From Episyrphus balteatus (lineage: Eukaryota > Arthropoda > Insecta > Diptera > Syrphidae), in the NCBI RefSeq assembly GCF_945859705.1, contig NC_079135.1, forward strand, positions 16,184,501 through 16,248,500: a stretch of 64,000 bases of DNA. The letters run 5' to 3'. The translations under genes were made by a program, and so were the position numbers. Positions 46,080-58,300 of this stretch are shown piece after piece. How positions within the stretch are numbered: the first letter of the stretch is position 1; each line of letters opens with the position of its first letter. Below the pieces are notes generated by a model that was not told the DNA's origin, did no database searches, and was given only the letters and a program-made list of their open reading frames with translations.

Positions 46080-48399
46080 ACGCTCTATAAGGAAGTTCAA
46101 GTATATTTGTCAAATAAAATGTAGATTGTAAAGGGAAATAAAAAAGTTAGTGCTTTCTTAAAAATTGTATTGTTGGTACAAAAAATGATTTTAATTTGTC
46201 TTTTACCAACTACTTGAACCATTCCTATGTTATTTAAATATTTTGTTCCATCCTTAAATATTCTAATTAGTATCATAGTTTGAGTGATGTTGTTAAATCG
46301 TTTTTTATGTATTTAAAATTATTCAAAACTAAAGATTTTAATTGAGTTACTCACTTATTATAAGAGAATGCTGCATAAAGGTTTTATCAACATTTTAGTT
46401 GAAAGAAACCAAAATCGAAATTGAATAAAAGTAAATATAACTTTTTACCAACTTTTAACTTGGAGACTTGTTTATAATATCTAAACAACATCTGATTTTT
46501 TAAAGAAACAAGTTTGAACTTATTTATTTTGTACACTCACAGACTTTCTCCTTGTTTTTTTTTTTTTTATTTTTAATCAGTTGTGGTGGCTTGGAACGTT
46601 GACAGAAGCAAATCTCATGATAAACATTAATGGTTTTCGGTGGTGGTGGCGGGGGGAGACAAAAGTCTTCCAAAAAGAATGAAACAAAAGGATGATTCAA
46701 CCATCAACCCTCAGTTCAGAGATTAACATCTAGAGGGGGTAGTAAAAAAAAAAAACAAAAAAATTCCCAACACCGTTAAAGCCGCTATCATGTTTAAATA
46801 TAATAATATTAAATGAAAGCACGCAACGGAGCGAAAGATCAGTTCTCGCTTGCGTTATAGCTGCGTACGAAAGGACTACAGGATTCGTTGGAAGTTCCAT
46901 TTTATAATAAAAAAAGGAAAACAACTGTAATTGGCTATTATGGTCATAAGAGAGGAGTAATTATTTCATTAAATACACACAACTTTTATTATATTTCATT
47001 AAATTTTTTTTAATAATTTTTTCTGTTTTACTTGTTGTTTATTTTTTTTTTTTAACAACAAAACGAAGGATAAATCCTTTTTGATAATAATAATAATGGG
47101 ATGCATGTGTGAATATTGGTTTTTCAGGATATTTTTTGTTTTGTTTTTCTTTTATGTCAAAGTGAAAGTTTAAATAATATTGTCGTCGCCTTCTTTTGTT
47201 CTGTGCCTTTCTCTGTGGTTGGCTTTAATGTCGTTGTTTTGTTATGATTGACACCTTTGTGGAAAACTTCATTCTGAACAAGGATTTAAAAATTGCGTGT
47301 GTGTCTGTTGGGGTGTTATATGTTGAATGTAGGTGACAAAAGGAAATAATATTTTGCTTTTGCAGACACACGCGTGTCATAATAACAAACTGGGGAATTT
47401 GCTATCTATGAATGATAAGATAAGTATATTGCAAAACGAATAAGACGTGTGTGTAGGTACCTACCGAGGTGTGTGTTATTGTAAGGATTTGGAGAAAGAC
47501 GTGATTTGAAACTGGGGGAAGCTTAAAACTCAACGTGACTTGAATATTTTTAAAACGACATATAAATTTACTATATCCATAAATCGTTTGCTATTCAGAA
47601 AAAGGTCTTGAGACAAAAACAAATAGGTATTCTTTTTTTCATTTGTTTGTTATTTATTTTTTTTTTTATAAAGTTTTGAAAAAATAAGAGTCTTTGAATA
47701 AAATTAACCTTTTGCTAATCCCTACATGGAACAAAACTTTATTGTATGAGAAAATTACACTTAGTTTGATTTTTACAATTTATACTTCTTAATCGGGGAT
47801 TAATACTTCTTAAGCTGGGTTTAATTTTGTTTGTGAATTATTTGGTTTGTTTAATGAAATTTTGTGTTTAAATTTTTGTAGTAATAAGAAAAGAAAATTG
47901 TATTGCAAAGTTGTAAAATGGAAATTTGATTTCAACAAAAGTTTTATCTTTATAACTTTCAATATTTCTATAACAAAATACCGTAAATTTACAAAAAAAA
48001 AAACAGAAAAATTAATAATTTTCAACTTTCATGACCTGTAACTCTCTTAATATCGATTTGATTGAAAAATTGGACAATAATAAAATATTGGAAATATAAT
48101 TTACTACACTTTTTGTCAAAACATTTTTTTTCTTCGACCAACAGACATCGAGATTATCGATAATAAATAAAATCCAAGATGGCTGCCAATAGGTACATAA
48201 ATCTTATTTTGTATGAAAAAAACAAATTTGGAGGAGGTTCAAACTGCTGGGTCACCCATATAACGTACATACGCTTTTATAAATTCTCTTGACTAAATGG
48301 AGAATTTAGTTGAAATATATTTAGTTTTTAATCAAAAAATACTTAAAAAAAAAACATCAACATCATTGTGTTCGGGTTTTAATCTCAAAAACCGAAATC
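46080..48399. other. Intergenic
   Basis: No supported gene. A brief less AT-rich patch at 46590-46900 is noted and rejected as coding. Confidence 0.5.
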
Positions 48400-49270
48400 T
48401 GTAACATCTTGAATCCGCAGACTTTCGAATCCTAAAAATCTAGAATCCCAAAAACCCCAGAATCTGAAAACACAAAATTCAGAAAACCTTTATGAAATCC
48501 TGAAAATCCAGGAACCAAAAATTCAAAATCCCAAAAACTCCAAATCCAGATTCCAGGAATTCTTAAGCCTCAAATTCCTGAAAGACTGTTTGTGAAAGTT
48601 CCATAAAATCCTAACTTTTATACATCCAGAATCCTGAAAGCCCAGAATCCAAAAACTCAAAATCAAGAAAGCCAATGCCCCAGAATCAAAAACATTTTAA
48701 AGAACATCAACCCATGCGTTTTGGGATCAGAATCGTATAAACCGAAATCCCGAAAACCCATAATCCGGAAAATCTAGAATCCCAAAAATCTTGAAAACCC
48801 AAAATCTCAAAAATCCAAAAAAAAAACCCGAAATCCCGAAAATCCAAATTCCTAAGTACCCAAAATCCAGTCAGACTATTTGTCATATGATTAATTTTGG
48901 TTTCTATGGATTTTGGGTTTTCAGGAATTCGGATTTTCACAATTTTGAGTTTTCAGAAGTCTACATTTATTGATTTAAATTTTGAGATTGTGTCGTCTCC
49001 CCAAGCTCAAGAATAACGTAAACCGGAAATTCAGAAAATCAAATTCCAGAAATCCCAAAATCGTTCCCAAAATCGTGAAAGACTATTTATTCAATTAATG
49101 TTTCAGTGAGTAGAAAATATTAACGATTTTATTCAAATTTATTTTATTTCTTTTTTTTTTTTTTTGAATTTGGGTCATTGTGGATTTCAGACTGTTGGAA
49201 ATTTGAATTTTGGCGTTTTCGAGAATTGTGGATTTTGAGTTTTGGAATTTGGGTCATTGTGGAATTGTGT
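48400..49270. repeat. Degenerate minisatellite in alternating orientations (AATCCCAAAAATC unit)
   Basis: From 48400 to about 48875 the + strand is an array of ~14-15-bp units such as GAATCCCAAAAACCC and GAAATCCCGAAAATCC. At 48893-48975 and 49160-49265 the complementary form appears (GGATTTTGGGTTTTCAGG, GGATTTTGAGTTTTGG), with a short + oriented block at 49020-49085 between. This is the same layout as the foldbacks at 36.7 and 41 kb, but more decayed and rearranged. Confidence 0.65.
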
Positions 49271-51169
49271 CCGTCTCCTGAACATCAAACCTTTCTTTAG
49301 GTATAACTTTTTGGGTGTTCTTAAATTTAAAAAATTTCAATTGAAAAAACAAATTACCTAAAACCTTTTTTAAAAATATCCTGCTTTGGATGCAAGAAAT
49401 TTAAATAATTTTCAAAATAAACTTTTTTATGTTGTAAAAACTAATAATCTTATTGCAAGAATAATGTAATCAGCAAGTGGGTCAAATTATTCTTTTATAA
49501 CTCAGCAAACAAAAACAAAAAAAAAAGACAACTTCCTCATTCTCTTAAAGTAAACAAAAATATACAGTAAACCTAAATGTTGAGTTGAGTTTTGGTCTGT
49601 TTAACGTCCGAGGACGATCTCATATACAAACAACTATACAACAAAATAGAAATCAAAATATTTACCTCTTCCTCTGACTCTGTTATCCTTTTGGAGAATT
49701 TCACCAGGAAAGTGGAAACGATTTGAATTTATTTAAGCTTATCTACATTCTTATTCTGAAAATGTTATTTTTATTTTTTTTTTACTGAAAAAAAGAGAGG
49801 AAAAAGGGGATGAAAACTTTCTTTTTATAAAATTGAAGTCGCAATATGTGATTTTTTTTGTTTTTAATGAAAAGTACACACTTCCAATTTGGTGAAATTC
49901 TCCTTTCATCATTTTAAGGTTAAATTCAGTCCCTCACAGATTTTATTTGTGTCATCCCTGTATTTTACTATCAAAATAGTTTGGTGGTATTTTTAATTAA
50001 GAGCCCAATGACATGTATTCAAAACTCAACAACTATGTGTATGTACGTTACCTGTTAACATGAGTTTTGTGTCACCTTCGTCCTTGCAATGCAATGTTTT
50101 GTCCTCAATTTTCAACAAAAAACTTTTTGACTAAAATACCGAACGAAAATTTTCAAAAGTGTAAATTAATTTAAATTTCTCTCCATGTGTGGTGTGTGTC
50201 CTTTTCTATTTTTTTTTTTTTTTTTAATTTGAACTTAAAAAAAAGAAAGGACATTTAATATTGATTTGAGACAGGTATTTTGTGAATTCATTTAGTTAAA
50301 ACTTTTTTTTTTTTTTATTAAAAAAATAAATAAAAAGGATATACACCATTTTAAGTCTGACTTCCTTTTGTTTTCAAAACTGAACAATGAAGAATTTACA
50401 TTCTTAAAAGAAATTATATTTATGTATAACTACGTAAATGTCCTTGTTTCAGAGTATCTCTTCTCATGGCTTACTTTATTATACAAATTGAACAAAAATA
50501 AATACAGTAGAGTCCAAAATTATTGTACTGAATTTGAATTTTGTATATTTTTAATTTCTATGTTCCAAATCCTTGAGTGTCCTATTTTAACTTGAAACTT
50601 GGATTTTTTATAAAAAAAAGTTAAGTTATTTTTCTCTTATATTTAACAGATGTTCATTTATTTATACACCCTACTGTAAATTGAAACCTAGAACAAACAA
50701 TGAGAATAGTGTTCGATGTCATTGATGTTATTTTATCTTTGCATTGAGGTGCTCATGTATTGTGCATATTTCTGTCTATATATTCAATGAATTTTCTATG
50801 TTGAAGGAAAATTCAAAAAAAAAAAAAAAATTGAAATCAGCTTTTGTCAATAAAATTGTAAGGTGATGCTTGATGTTTGTTTGAGATGCAAAAAGATCGA
50901 AGAACTTTTATGTTGTTTTGTTCTATGCAACAATGATGATACTTATAGGGGCTCAGAATACAATGGAGAAGTTCATGGCAACTACAGGTGCTGATGAACC
51001 ATATGATTGCAATGATTATAGCCTGGTCTATAGATATATATTTTTATTGAAAGAAGAGTGTTTAGTTCAATGGCCTTTTGTAAGTAGGTACTATATTGAA
51101 ATCAGTCATTGAGAAAGAGTGTAGTAATGGCAATGACAATCTTCATAAAAAGAACAAGTGAGGTAGTTA
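49271..51169. other. Intergenic, nothing identified
   Basis: AT-rich sequence with long T and A runs; no gene, no structured repeat. Confidence 0.55.
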
Positions 51170-52110
51170 CTTCAGGTTCAGATTTGAGTCGCAGATTTGA
51201 GTCTAAAATTTGAGCTACAAACTTGAGTAACAGATTTTAGTCAAAGATTTGAGTTAAAAGCCTGAGTCGTAGACTGAAATGTGACTAATAGACAAATAGA
51301 CTTGAGACCTAAACGTGAGTCACAGATTTGAGTTGCACTCTCGAGTCAACATTTGAGTCGCGTATTTGAATCGTTGATTTGAGTTTCCGGATTGAGTCGA
51401 AGATTTGAATCATTTAAGTTTTAGATTCGAGTCACATATTTGAGTCTCAAATTTGAGCTACAGACTTGAGTCACAGATTTGAGTCGAAGATTTGAGTTAC
51501 ATGCTTGAGCTGTAGACTGGGATGTGACTTATAGACTAATAGACATGAGACCCAAACTTGAGTCACAGATTTGAGTTCCACACTTGAGTCAGAATTTGAG
51601 TCGAAAATTTGAATTGCTGATTTTAGTTGGAAATTTGAGTCATAGATTTAAGTTATAGATTTGAGTTGCATATTTGATTCTCAGATTTGAGCTAAAGAAT
51701 AGAGTCACAAATTTGAGTTGTAGCTTGGTGCCACATGCCTGAGTTGAAGAGTCGGATCTTTGAATTTAAGCTTTGAGTTGCAGATCAAAGATTTGAGTTC
51801 CACATTTGACTCCATCATATTTGAGTCTAAAGAATCGAAAATTGGAGTTTCAGATATGAGTCATATACTTGAATTGCAGAATAGGGTCACTAATTTGAGC
51901 TACAGATTTGAGTTGAGTAACAAGCATGAGTCACACTTTTGAATAGCAAATTTGTATTTCGGTTTAGAGTTGCGGATTTGAGTGACAAACATGAGCCTTG
52001 ATTCTCAGATTTGAGTTAAAAAATTGAGTCGTTTGAGTCTCAAATTTGAGGCATAGATTAAAGTCTCATATTTGAATCATATGTCTTAAGTCGAAGAATT
52101 GAGTTGCATA
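51170..52110. repeat. 13-bp minisatellite (GAGTCACAGATTT unit), ~70 degenerate copies
   Basis: About 940 bp consist of units close to GAGTCACAGATTT, for example GAGTCGCAGATTT, GAGTCTAAAATTT and GAGCTACAGACTT, all in the same orientation. A 60-codon open frame within it is repeat-derived. No inverted counterpart is seen nearby. Confidence 0.85.
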
Positions 52111-53183
52111 AACTTTCAACCAACAAAACATGAGTCCTTTTAATCTGTTCTCATCTATCATTTTCGTCATTTCTAATTAATAAAAGTCAGGTATATCATG
52201 TCAAGAAATCAGCACATTACAAAATCTAATCTTAAGTACCAACTTGCTCACTTCTTTTAATTGAAAAACATAATTTATAAATTTTAATAAATTAATAAAC
52301 CTACACCAACAACATTTTTTTTTTTTTTTTAATCCATTTATTTGAACTGTCATGTAAGGATAAAAGATCTCCAGTGTTTGTTTCATTAAATTAATCCTTT
52401 CTGCTTGCAATGGCAGAGAGAGACACATCCTTTAACTCTAACTCAACAACGACTTCAAAAAGTATAATTAATTGACAACTGCCAAAGACATTAAGACAAA
52501 TCTTATGTTTGCCCTCATTTTAACTGAACAAACACACATAACCAGGAATTGAAAAAAAATCTTGTATATTTGTTAAGAATAAAAGAAATGAACAACAAAT
52601 CGAGCCTTGCACTTTACGTACACGATAGGTGTACCACCATCTTTGACCTCAAGTCTAAATTGCATGAGAATCCTGAAGCGGAAACATAAACGTCCTTGTC
52701 GTCGTCGTCTTAAAAATGTCTCTCGTAAATTACAATTGTGAATGGTGTTGGTGTTGGGTGGACTTGAATGGGACGCGCCCTATTGCTACTGTTTGCACTT
52801 TCTGTCTTTTTCAGAAATTCTCTCTCTACTTCGATGACAATGAAAAGTTGTTGAGTATAAAGAATAGCGTTGAAAAGCTCATGTGTGTCGTCCTCCTTCG
52901 TTGACTGTTTATAATGGACCATGACAGTAGCCTTTCGTGTATACTTTGAACGCTTTACACGCTGCTGCTTGAACACACACTTAACAAGAACAAAGTAGAA
53001 CGATTTCTTCTTGCTACAACTTACTTGGAAGGCTGGCACACTTAAAAGTCCATTTTTACGTTGGACCATATAGGATGAAATTGAATGTTACTTATATAAT
53101 TTTCGGAACGTACCTGAAGGGAATCACCTATACAGTAAGAAGAGTATGTTTGAAGTGTTGCATTCGGTGCATTTGAAAGGATG
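52111..53183. other. Intergenic, nothing identified
   Basis: 52600-53100 is open for about 119 codons on the minus strand but shows no family features and no splice context that helps. Confidence 0.5.
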
Positions 53184-53216
53184 GTTAATGGTTAATGGTT
53201 AATGGTTAATGGTTTA
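53184..53216. repeat. (TTAATGG)n array, left part
   Basis: Four perfect TTAATGG units precede TTTA at the left border of the inserted element 53217-53499. The array resumes at 53500. Confidence 0.9.
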
Positions 53217-53499
53217 CCCTCTGTAGGCACACCTCTTTTTTGTTACGTGATAGGCACACGGGTACGAATTTGGTTTGTACTTTTTCACGTCGCTAGAACT
53301 TTTTTCAATCTCAATATTTTATAGAGAATCATACATGAAATTGATGTAGAATTTTCCGAGGAATTTGAATATTGTATTTACAATTCCAAAAAAATATATT
53401 TTCACCGTTATAAGAGACTTTTTTGTGACCACTTTTTTGAAAAATCCTTATTTTTTTATTTTTGTCTTGCCAAATTCGCACCCGTGTGCCGACAGAGGG
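53217..53499. mobile_element. piggyBac-like MITE inserted at TTAA inside the (TTAATGG)n array
   Basis: The termini are CCCTCTGTAGGCACAC (53217 onward) and the inverse GTGTGCCGACAGAGGG (ending 53499). TTTA precedes and TTAA follows (53213-53216, 53500-53503), consistent with a TTAA duplication with one later change. Subterminal AGGCACACGGGTACGAATTT and its inverse near 53472 extend the pairing. About 283 bp, non-coding. Confidence 0.7.
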
Positions 53500-53622
53500 T
53501 TAATGGTTAATGGTTAATGGTTAATGGTTAATGGTTAATGGTTAATGGTTAATGGTTAATGGTTAATGGTTAATGGTTAATGGTTAATGGTTAATGGTTA
53601 ATGGTTAATGGCTGATGGTTGA
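53500..53622. repeat. (TTAATGG)n array, right part
   Basis: About 16 TTAATGG units, perfect until 53610 and then decaying (GCTGATGG, TTGATG). It begins 109 bp beyond the stop codon of the DM9 gene on the minus strand. Confidence 0.95.
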
Positions 53623-53667
53623 TGTTGTAAATGAAAAAAAAATAACTAAACGTGGCTTCAATGTGGC

Positions 53668-53724
53668 TTTATTGCTTAAAAAATATGTAGCTCACAGCAA
53701 AATTAACGCAAACAAATTTTTATT
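53668..53724 (-). terminator. Poly(A) signals of the DM9 gene
   Basis: On the minus strand AATAAA occurs at 53724-53719, eight bases after the stop, and again at 53673-53668. The second has a more usual spacing. The 3' UTR would end just before the (TTAATGG)n array. Confidence 0.45.
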
Positions 53725-53731
53725 TAAATTA

Positions 53732-54715
53732 TTACGTGTTAATGGTATCAACTAAAATTTTAAATATACCATCGATGTAATTAGTTTCAGAAAATGTTAT
53801 AGGAAACACTTTTATTTCACCATAAATATCACATGTTTTAGCAATATAAGTCAATTCTTGGTTATCTGATACACCACAAACAACTGCATTCTCTGGAATT
53901 CCAGTTTTCGGTTTCATATTTTTCCATTTATATTGTTTTGGTTCACCAACTAGAACTTCAATATTAAACGATTCAAGTTTATTGTTCTTATACCATATTG
54001 AAGTTTGATTTGATTTAGGATAAACAATTCCTGGAACATGAAGATTAGGTCCAAGTAAGCGAGCCACATAACCATCATCGTTTCCTATTCTAATACTATT
54101 TTCAGGAACACTTGATGAAGTTGCATCAATCCATTTGTGGTTACTGTCACAGATTAATACTTCCAGATTATAGAAAGGACTATTACTAACAGGATAAGGA
54201 TATTGAGGAAATGATTGCTTTTTGTTCAAAGTTACAAAAATCGATACAATGGATCCAAGTTCTCGTCCAACAAAAACAGGCTCTAAATTCCAAGAAGTTC
54301 CTCCACGAACAATATTTTCCGGGATATGATTTTTATCAAAAAAAATCCACTCACATTTTCCGGTGGCAACTAACACTTCAAACTGATGTCGAACTATTTT
54401 ACTAGAGTAAAGTATAAGGGTAGCATGCTCTACCGAATCTCGATAAGAGCCCGTAGAAATTTCTGCCAGTTGCATAGTGTTTAAATATTTTGTCCTACCA
54501 ACATATTTACTATCACTTCCAGCGATTGAAACAGCATTTTCGGGTAATTTATCTCCAGATTTTAAAGAAATCCATTTGTAACCTTAAAGTAAGAGTAAAG
54601 TCAAAGTCATGAGTTGCAGGGTTACTTCTACCAAAATATGTTTTTTCTTACACTTTGAATATTGAAATTCGGAAATAATAAGAAAAACAATCAGAAAATT
54701 TTTTAATTTATTCAT
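53732..54715 (-). CDS. Secreted four-repeat DM9 (DUF3421) protein, 304 aa, two exons
   Basis: Exon 1 is 54715-54652 and exon 2 is 54582-53732, both on the minus strand. The intron has a GTAAGA donor and a TTTAAG acceptor, phase 1. Exon 1 encodes a signal peptide (MNKLKNFLIVFLIISEFQYS). The mature part has four units of about 70 residues, each opening with an aromatic/Lys-Trp motif (YKW at 23, CEW at 98, HKW at 170, YKW at 239), then a P-E-N-(A/S/I)-(V/I) motif, and closing with (F/L/I)-E-V-L-V-like residues. That is the DM9 repeat layout seen in insect and mollusc proteins often labelled farnesoic acid O-methyltransferase-like. Family knowledge: DM9 proteins include mannose-binding lectins and pathogen-induced proteins in insects; enzymatic activity is not established for the repeats. 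The units are divergent, with gaps in the second and third. An ATG at 54475 lies inside exon 2 and would lose the signal peptide and half of repeat 1, so I prefer the 54715 start. Confidence 0.85.
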
Positions 54716-54751
54716 CTTGTTGTCTTCACAATTCCACAGAAAAATATGCAC

Positions 54752-54821
54752 TGAGATTTCTAATAAATAACAAGGCGAATGAAATTATTCAGAGTTAATT
54801 TTTAGATCTGATTATTTTATA
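54752..54821 (-). promoter_or_regulatory. Possible promoter of the DM9 gene
   Basis: On the minus strand a TATAAAA sits at 54821-54815 and an initiator-like TCAGTG at 54754-54749, 37 bp before the ATG. The spacing (about 69 bp) is too long for the two to work as one TATA-Inr pair, so one of them is probably incidental. Confidence 0.25.
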
Positions 54822-55043
54822 AAAACCTAAATCATAAAAGGGCTGCATTTCCATTTTTTTACTTTTAAGGCCTCAAAAAGATTTTTTAGGTATTTTTGGT
54901 GGAATCTCTATTAATTAGTTTTTCTCACCCAAATAAGTATTCAAGGAAGAAAATGCTACTCATTTTTGTTCACGAACTTATACTGTTCCAATCTCATTTT
55001 AGAATTCGTGTTTTCAACCAAAGGAAATCTTAGTTAAGTCGAG

Positions 55044-55330
55044 AAGAAGAAGAAGACTACGAAGAAGAAGACAAAAGAAGAAGAAGAAGATGAATGATGG
55101 AAGATGAAAGATGAAAGATAAAAGATGTAAGATGTAAGATGTAAGATGTAAGATGTAAGATGTAAGATGTAAGATGAAAGATGAAAGATGAAAGATGTAA
55201 GATGAAAGATGAAAGATGAAAGATGAAAGATGAAAGATGAAAGATGAAAGATGAAAGATGAAAGATGAAAGATGAAAGATGAAAGATGAAAGATGAAAGA
55301 TGAAATATGAAAGATGGAAGATGGATATGA
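55044..55330. repeat. GAA-rich run followed by a (GATGTAA)n/(GATGAAA)n 7-bp array
   Basis: GAA-rich triplets (55044-55090) pass into GATGAAA, then about eight GATGTAA units, then about twenty GATGAAA units, ending in GATGGAA. It lies about 330 bp upstream of the DM9 gene. Confidence 0.9.
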
Positions 55331-58300
55331 TTTCTAAAAAAAATTCTTTGTATTCAATTATTATAAATCTTTACTCGCTCAGCGTAACAGGGCTCTTAGG
55401 CAGTTAAAACGGGCCTGGTCTTTAAATTAAAAAAAAAAATAATAAAGGAAACGATAGTGGAAAGGTTTTATATATTTGCTACCTGAATTTTCTATTTTTT
55501 TTGTATTTATAACTCATAATTTCTTATCAAGAAATATTTTAATAACAAATAAACGGTAAGTATTTGCATCATCTCAAACAAAAGCCTATACAATGAATTT
55601 ATTAAGGTGCACAAATAAAAATTCTTGTCATATAAAAGTTTAAGAAAAGCTTTTTTGTCTCACAAACAGATCTACTGTTTATCAATATTAAATTCTATAA
55701 AATTAATTTTTTTCTTTTTATTTGACTTTCAAAACAAGTACATGCGACCTATTCGAGGATATTATATTTTTAATTAGTAAATCTGAGCTTGCATTTATTT
55801 TTCTTTATTTTAAGTTGAACTTTTGTTGATCTATCTATCATTAAGTCATGTTAAGTAAGTTTAATTAAAAGTGATTGAAATCAGAGTACACGTAACAGTT
55901 AGGTCAATAAAAACAACAAGATAATGAATTTTAATAATTTGCTATATTGTAGCAACTTTATTAATTTTTTTCGGGTCAAACTTTTCAAACTTTCAAACCC
56001 TATTAAATCTAAACTACCCATCCAAATTTTATAAATTATACATTTTTGTAATCTCCTTTGCATTGCATACATTCGGGTAAGAAATTCACCTTCAAAAACG
56101 TTGGTATAATTTCACAAAAAACGACGATTAAACTCAGTCAATATGCGTCTTTTTTTTTGGTAAAATTTCGCAAAATTTCAAACGCCATAATTTAAAACTA
56201 CGCATCCAAAACTTAAAAAATATACATTTTTGAACTCTGCTATTTAGTCTTCTTATATGTATAACCTATAACCTTAAAAAATATCTTATGCGTTCGCAAA
56301 AACCGGCCATTTCTTTGCCAATACCGTCCCAACACCAAATATTCTCACAATCTTTTTTTTGCGTCAAAAAATACAGAAATGACTTTTTATAAATTTGAAT
56401 TCCATTCACAACTGTTCATAAATCATAAATTCTAAAAAAAAAAAAAAAAAAATCATTCAAAAAACATGACAAAAATTTATGATCCCCTTTTAACTTCAGA
56501 ATTTATGAAGAAAAGCTACCTTTAAACTTTAACTTTGATTTAACTCATTCGAAAAACTCCAACCACGAAACTTAAAAGAGAAATAAAAAACAGAAAAATC
56601 ATTACACTTTTGAGTGCCTTTTGTATGAATTTATTTATTCACTAAAATATCATTTTTTTTCCTTTCTCCATCAGCCAAGAGTGAATATAAAAGGAGAGAG
56701 AGAGAGAGAGAGAGGGAGAGAGTATTTTCTCGTTTCTTGAGACATTTTCACTTTCATTCCCCCCAAATGAGTGATATCCAAAATAACAATCTCAAACCTA
56801 CAAAATAGAAGTAAAGTTTTATACTTTTTCATGACTACCTAAATCGAGCACTCAAAACCTTAACCTTGATGTGTGATAGCCCTTTTTTTCTGGTGGGTCT
56901 AAGTGAAGTCATACATTTCAAGTTCACTTAGTGAAATACAAATCATCTCTCATAAACATACACGAATATGTGCTACAAACATTTTTCATCTTCTCAATCA
57001 TAAAAAAAAATGAAAAAAAAAATAAGCTCCATCGTCATCATCATAGCCCCCCTCTTTTTCCACCAGTCCACAAAGTCTACATATAAACAGGACATAAGGA
57101 TATGGAAAAAAAGCTTATACAAATCAATAACATGTTTTGCACTCTCGCCCCAGAGCTCATCACATTACTATTCCCATAACCATAATTCCTCCATCCTGCA
57201 AACTCTCTCCCCCTTTATCCCCTCCCCATTTACCCTACATATATGAACACGGTACTGGTAGACCATAAGCTCTCTTCGTTCTCCCTCCTCCATATGAATT
57301 TAATACAATGTCCGGTCAAAAAGGATAAAGAGAAAATGAGATGATTATCTCTCCATCTCCTCGAGGATCTCCTCTTCCATATGTGTTAGAGTGTAGTATG
57401 TTTAGATGGAGGACTAAAAATGCTCATGAATAATCCCCTCAAGACTGCTTGATTAACAGTCAGGCATCCTTTTAGCATTATTTGATGTTAGCCTTAACAC
57501 ATAGTTCGACTGTTGTTGATGATGATGTTATACCTACTCTAAATCTGGTTGGTATAACTTTTTGGTTTAAAATCCTCTCCCCATTTTCTCCCCCCCCCCT
57601 TTTTTTTTTCTTTCTCAACCCCTTGGTTATGAATTGCAAAATTTTGAATGATTATACTCTTGTTTTAGCTTAAAAGTCAAAACAACATCATATCGCAATT
57701 TCATCTTCTCTTCCCTCTCTTCGCCCCCTCCCCACTCATAATAAGTTGGATGGTGTCCTTGAAGATTATGAAACAACATTCGTGTTGTGTTGTTGATGTT
57801 TGAAAAGTTAAAATATTGCTCACTTCATGAATAAGGCACTTTGGATCGTAATGCTGAGTTGCCGCCAGTGGACATGACAAAAAACAACATCACGCACAGT
57901 AAAGTATAGTATAATCAAATCTTTCTTGAGAAGGTTTCCAGAGAGAGAGAGATAGAAAGAGTATACACAATTCGCTCCAAGTCCTCAATCCCCAGTCCCA
58001 ATCCCAGTGGCGCATTAATTTAAACTTTTCCTTAGGTTAGAATATACCTAGTTTTCTACTTGCAGTCTTTCTGTATAACCTCATCATAGTTTTTGAAATT
58101 ATAGAAGACACCTTCTACCTGAATATATACTCGAAAAGCTTTACAGATTAAAGCCAAAGAGTCAAGGAAGAAGAATACTAAAAAAAAGAAGAAAAGATTG
58201 TTAAGAAAGTTCACTTCATCATGTCAACAAGTTGTAGGAACGAAACTGAACACAACACAGAACAAGGACATTAGCTAGTACATGTGTTTTTTTTTTTTTT

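Noticed and set aside
46730..46924. Minus-strand frame beginning MELPTNPVVLSYAAITQART
   Set aside because: The first 32 codons look protein-like, but the frame decays into Phe-rich sequence without a convincing donor. A TACGAAAGGAC match to large-subunit rRNA on the other strand does not extend.
51170..52110. CRISPR-like appearance of short repeats
   Set aside because: Units are contiguous, degenerate and without unique spacers; this is a minisatellite in a eukaryotic genome.
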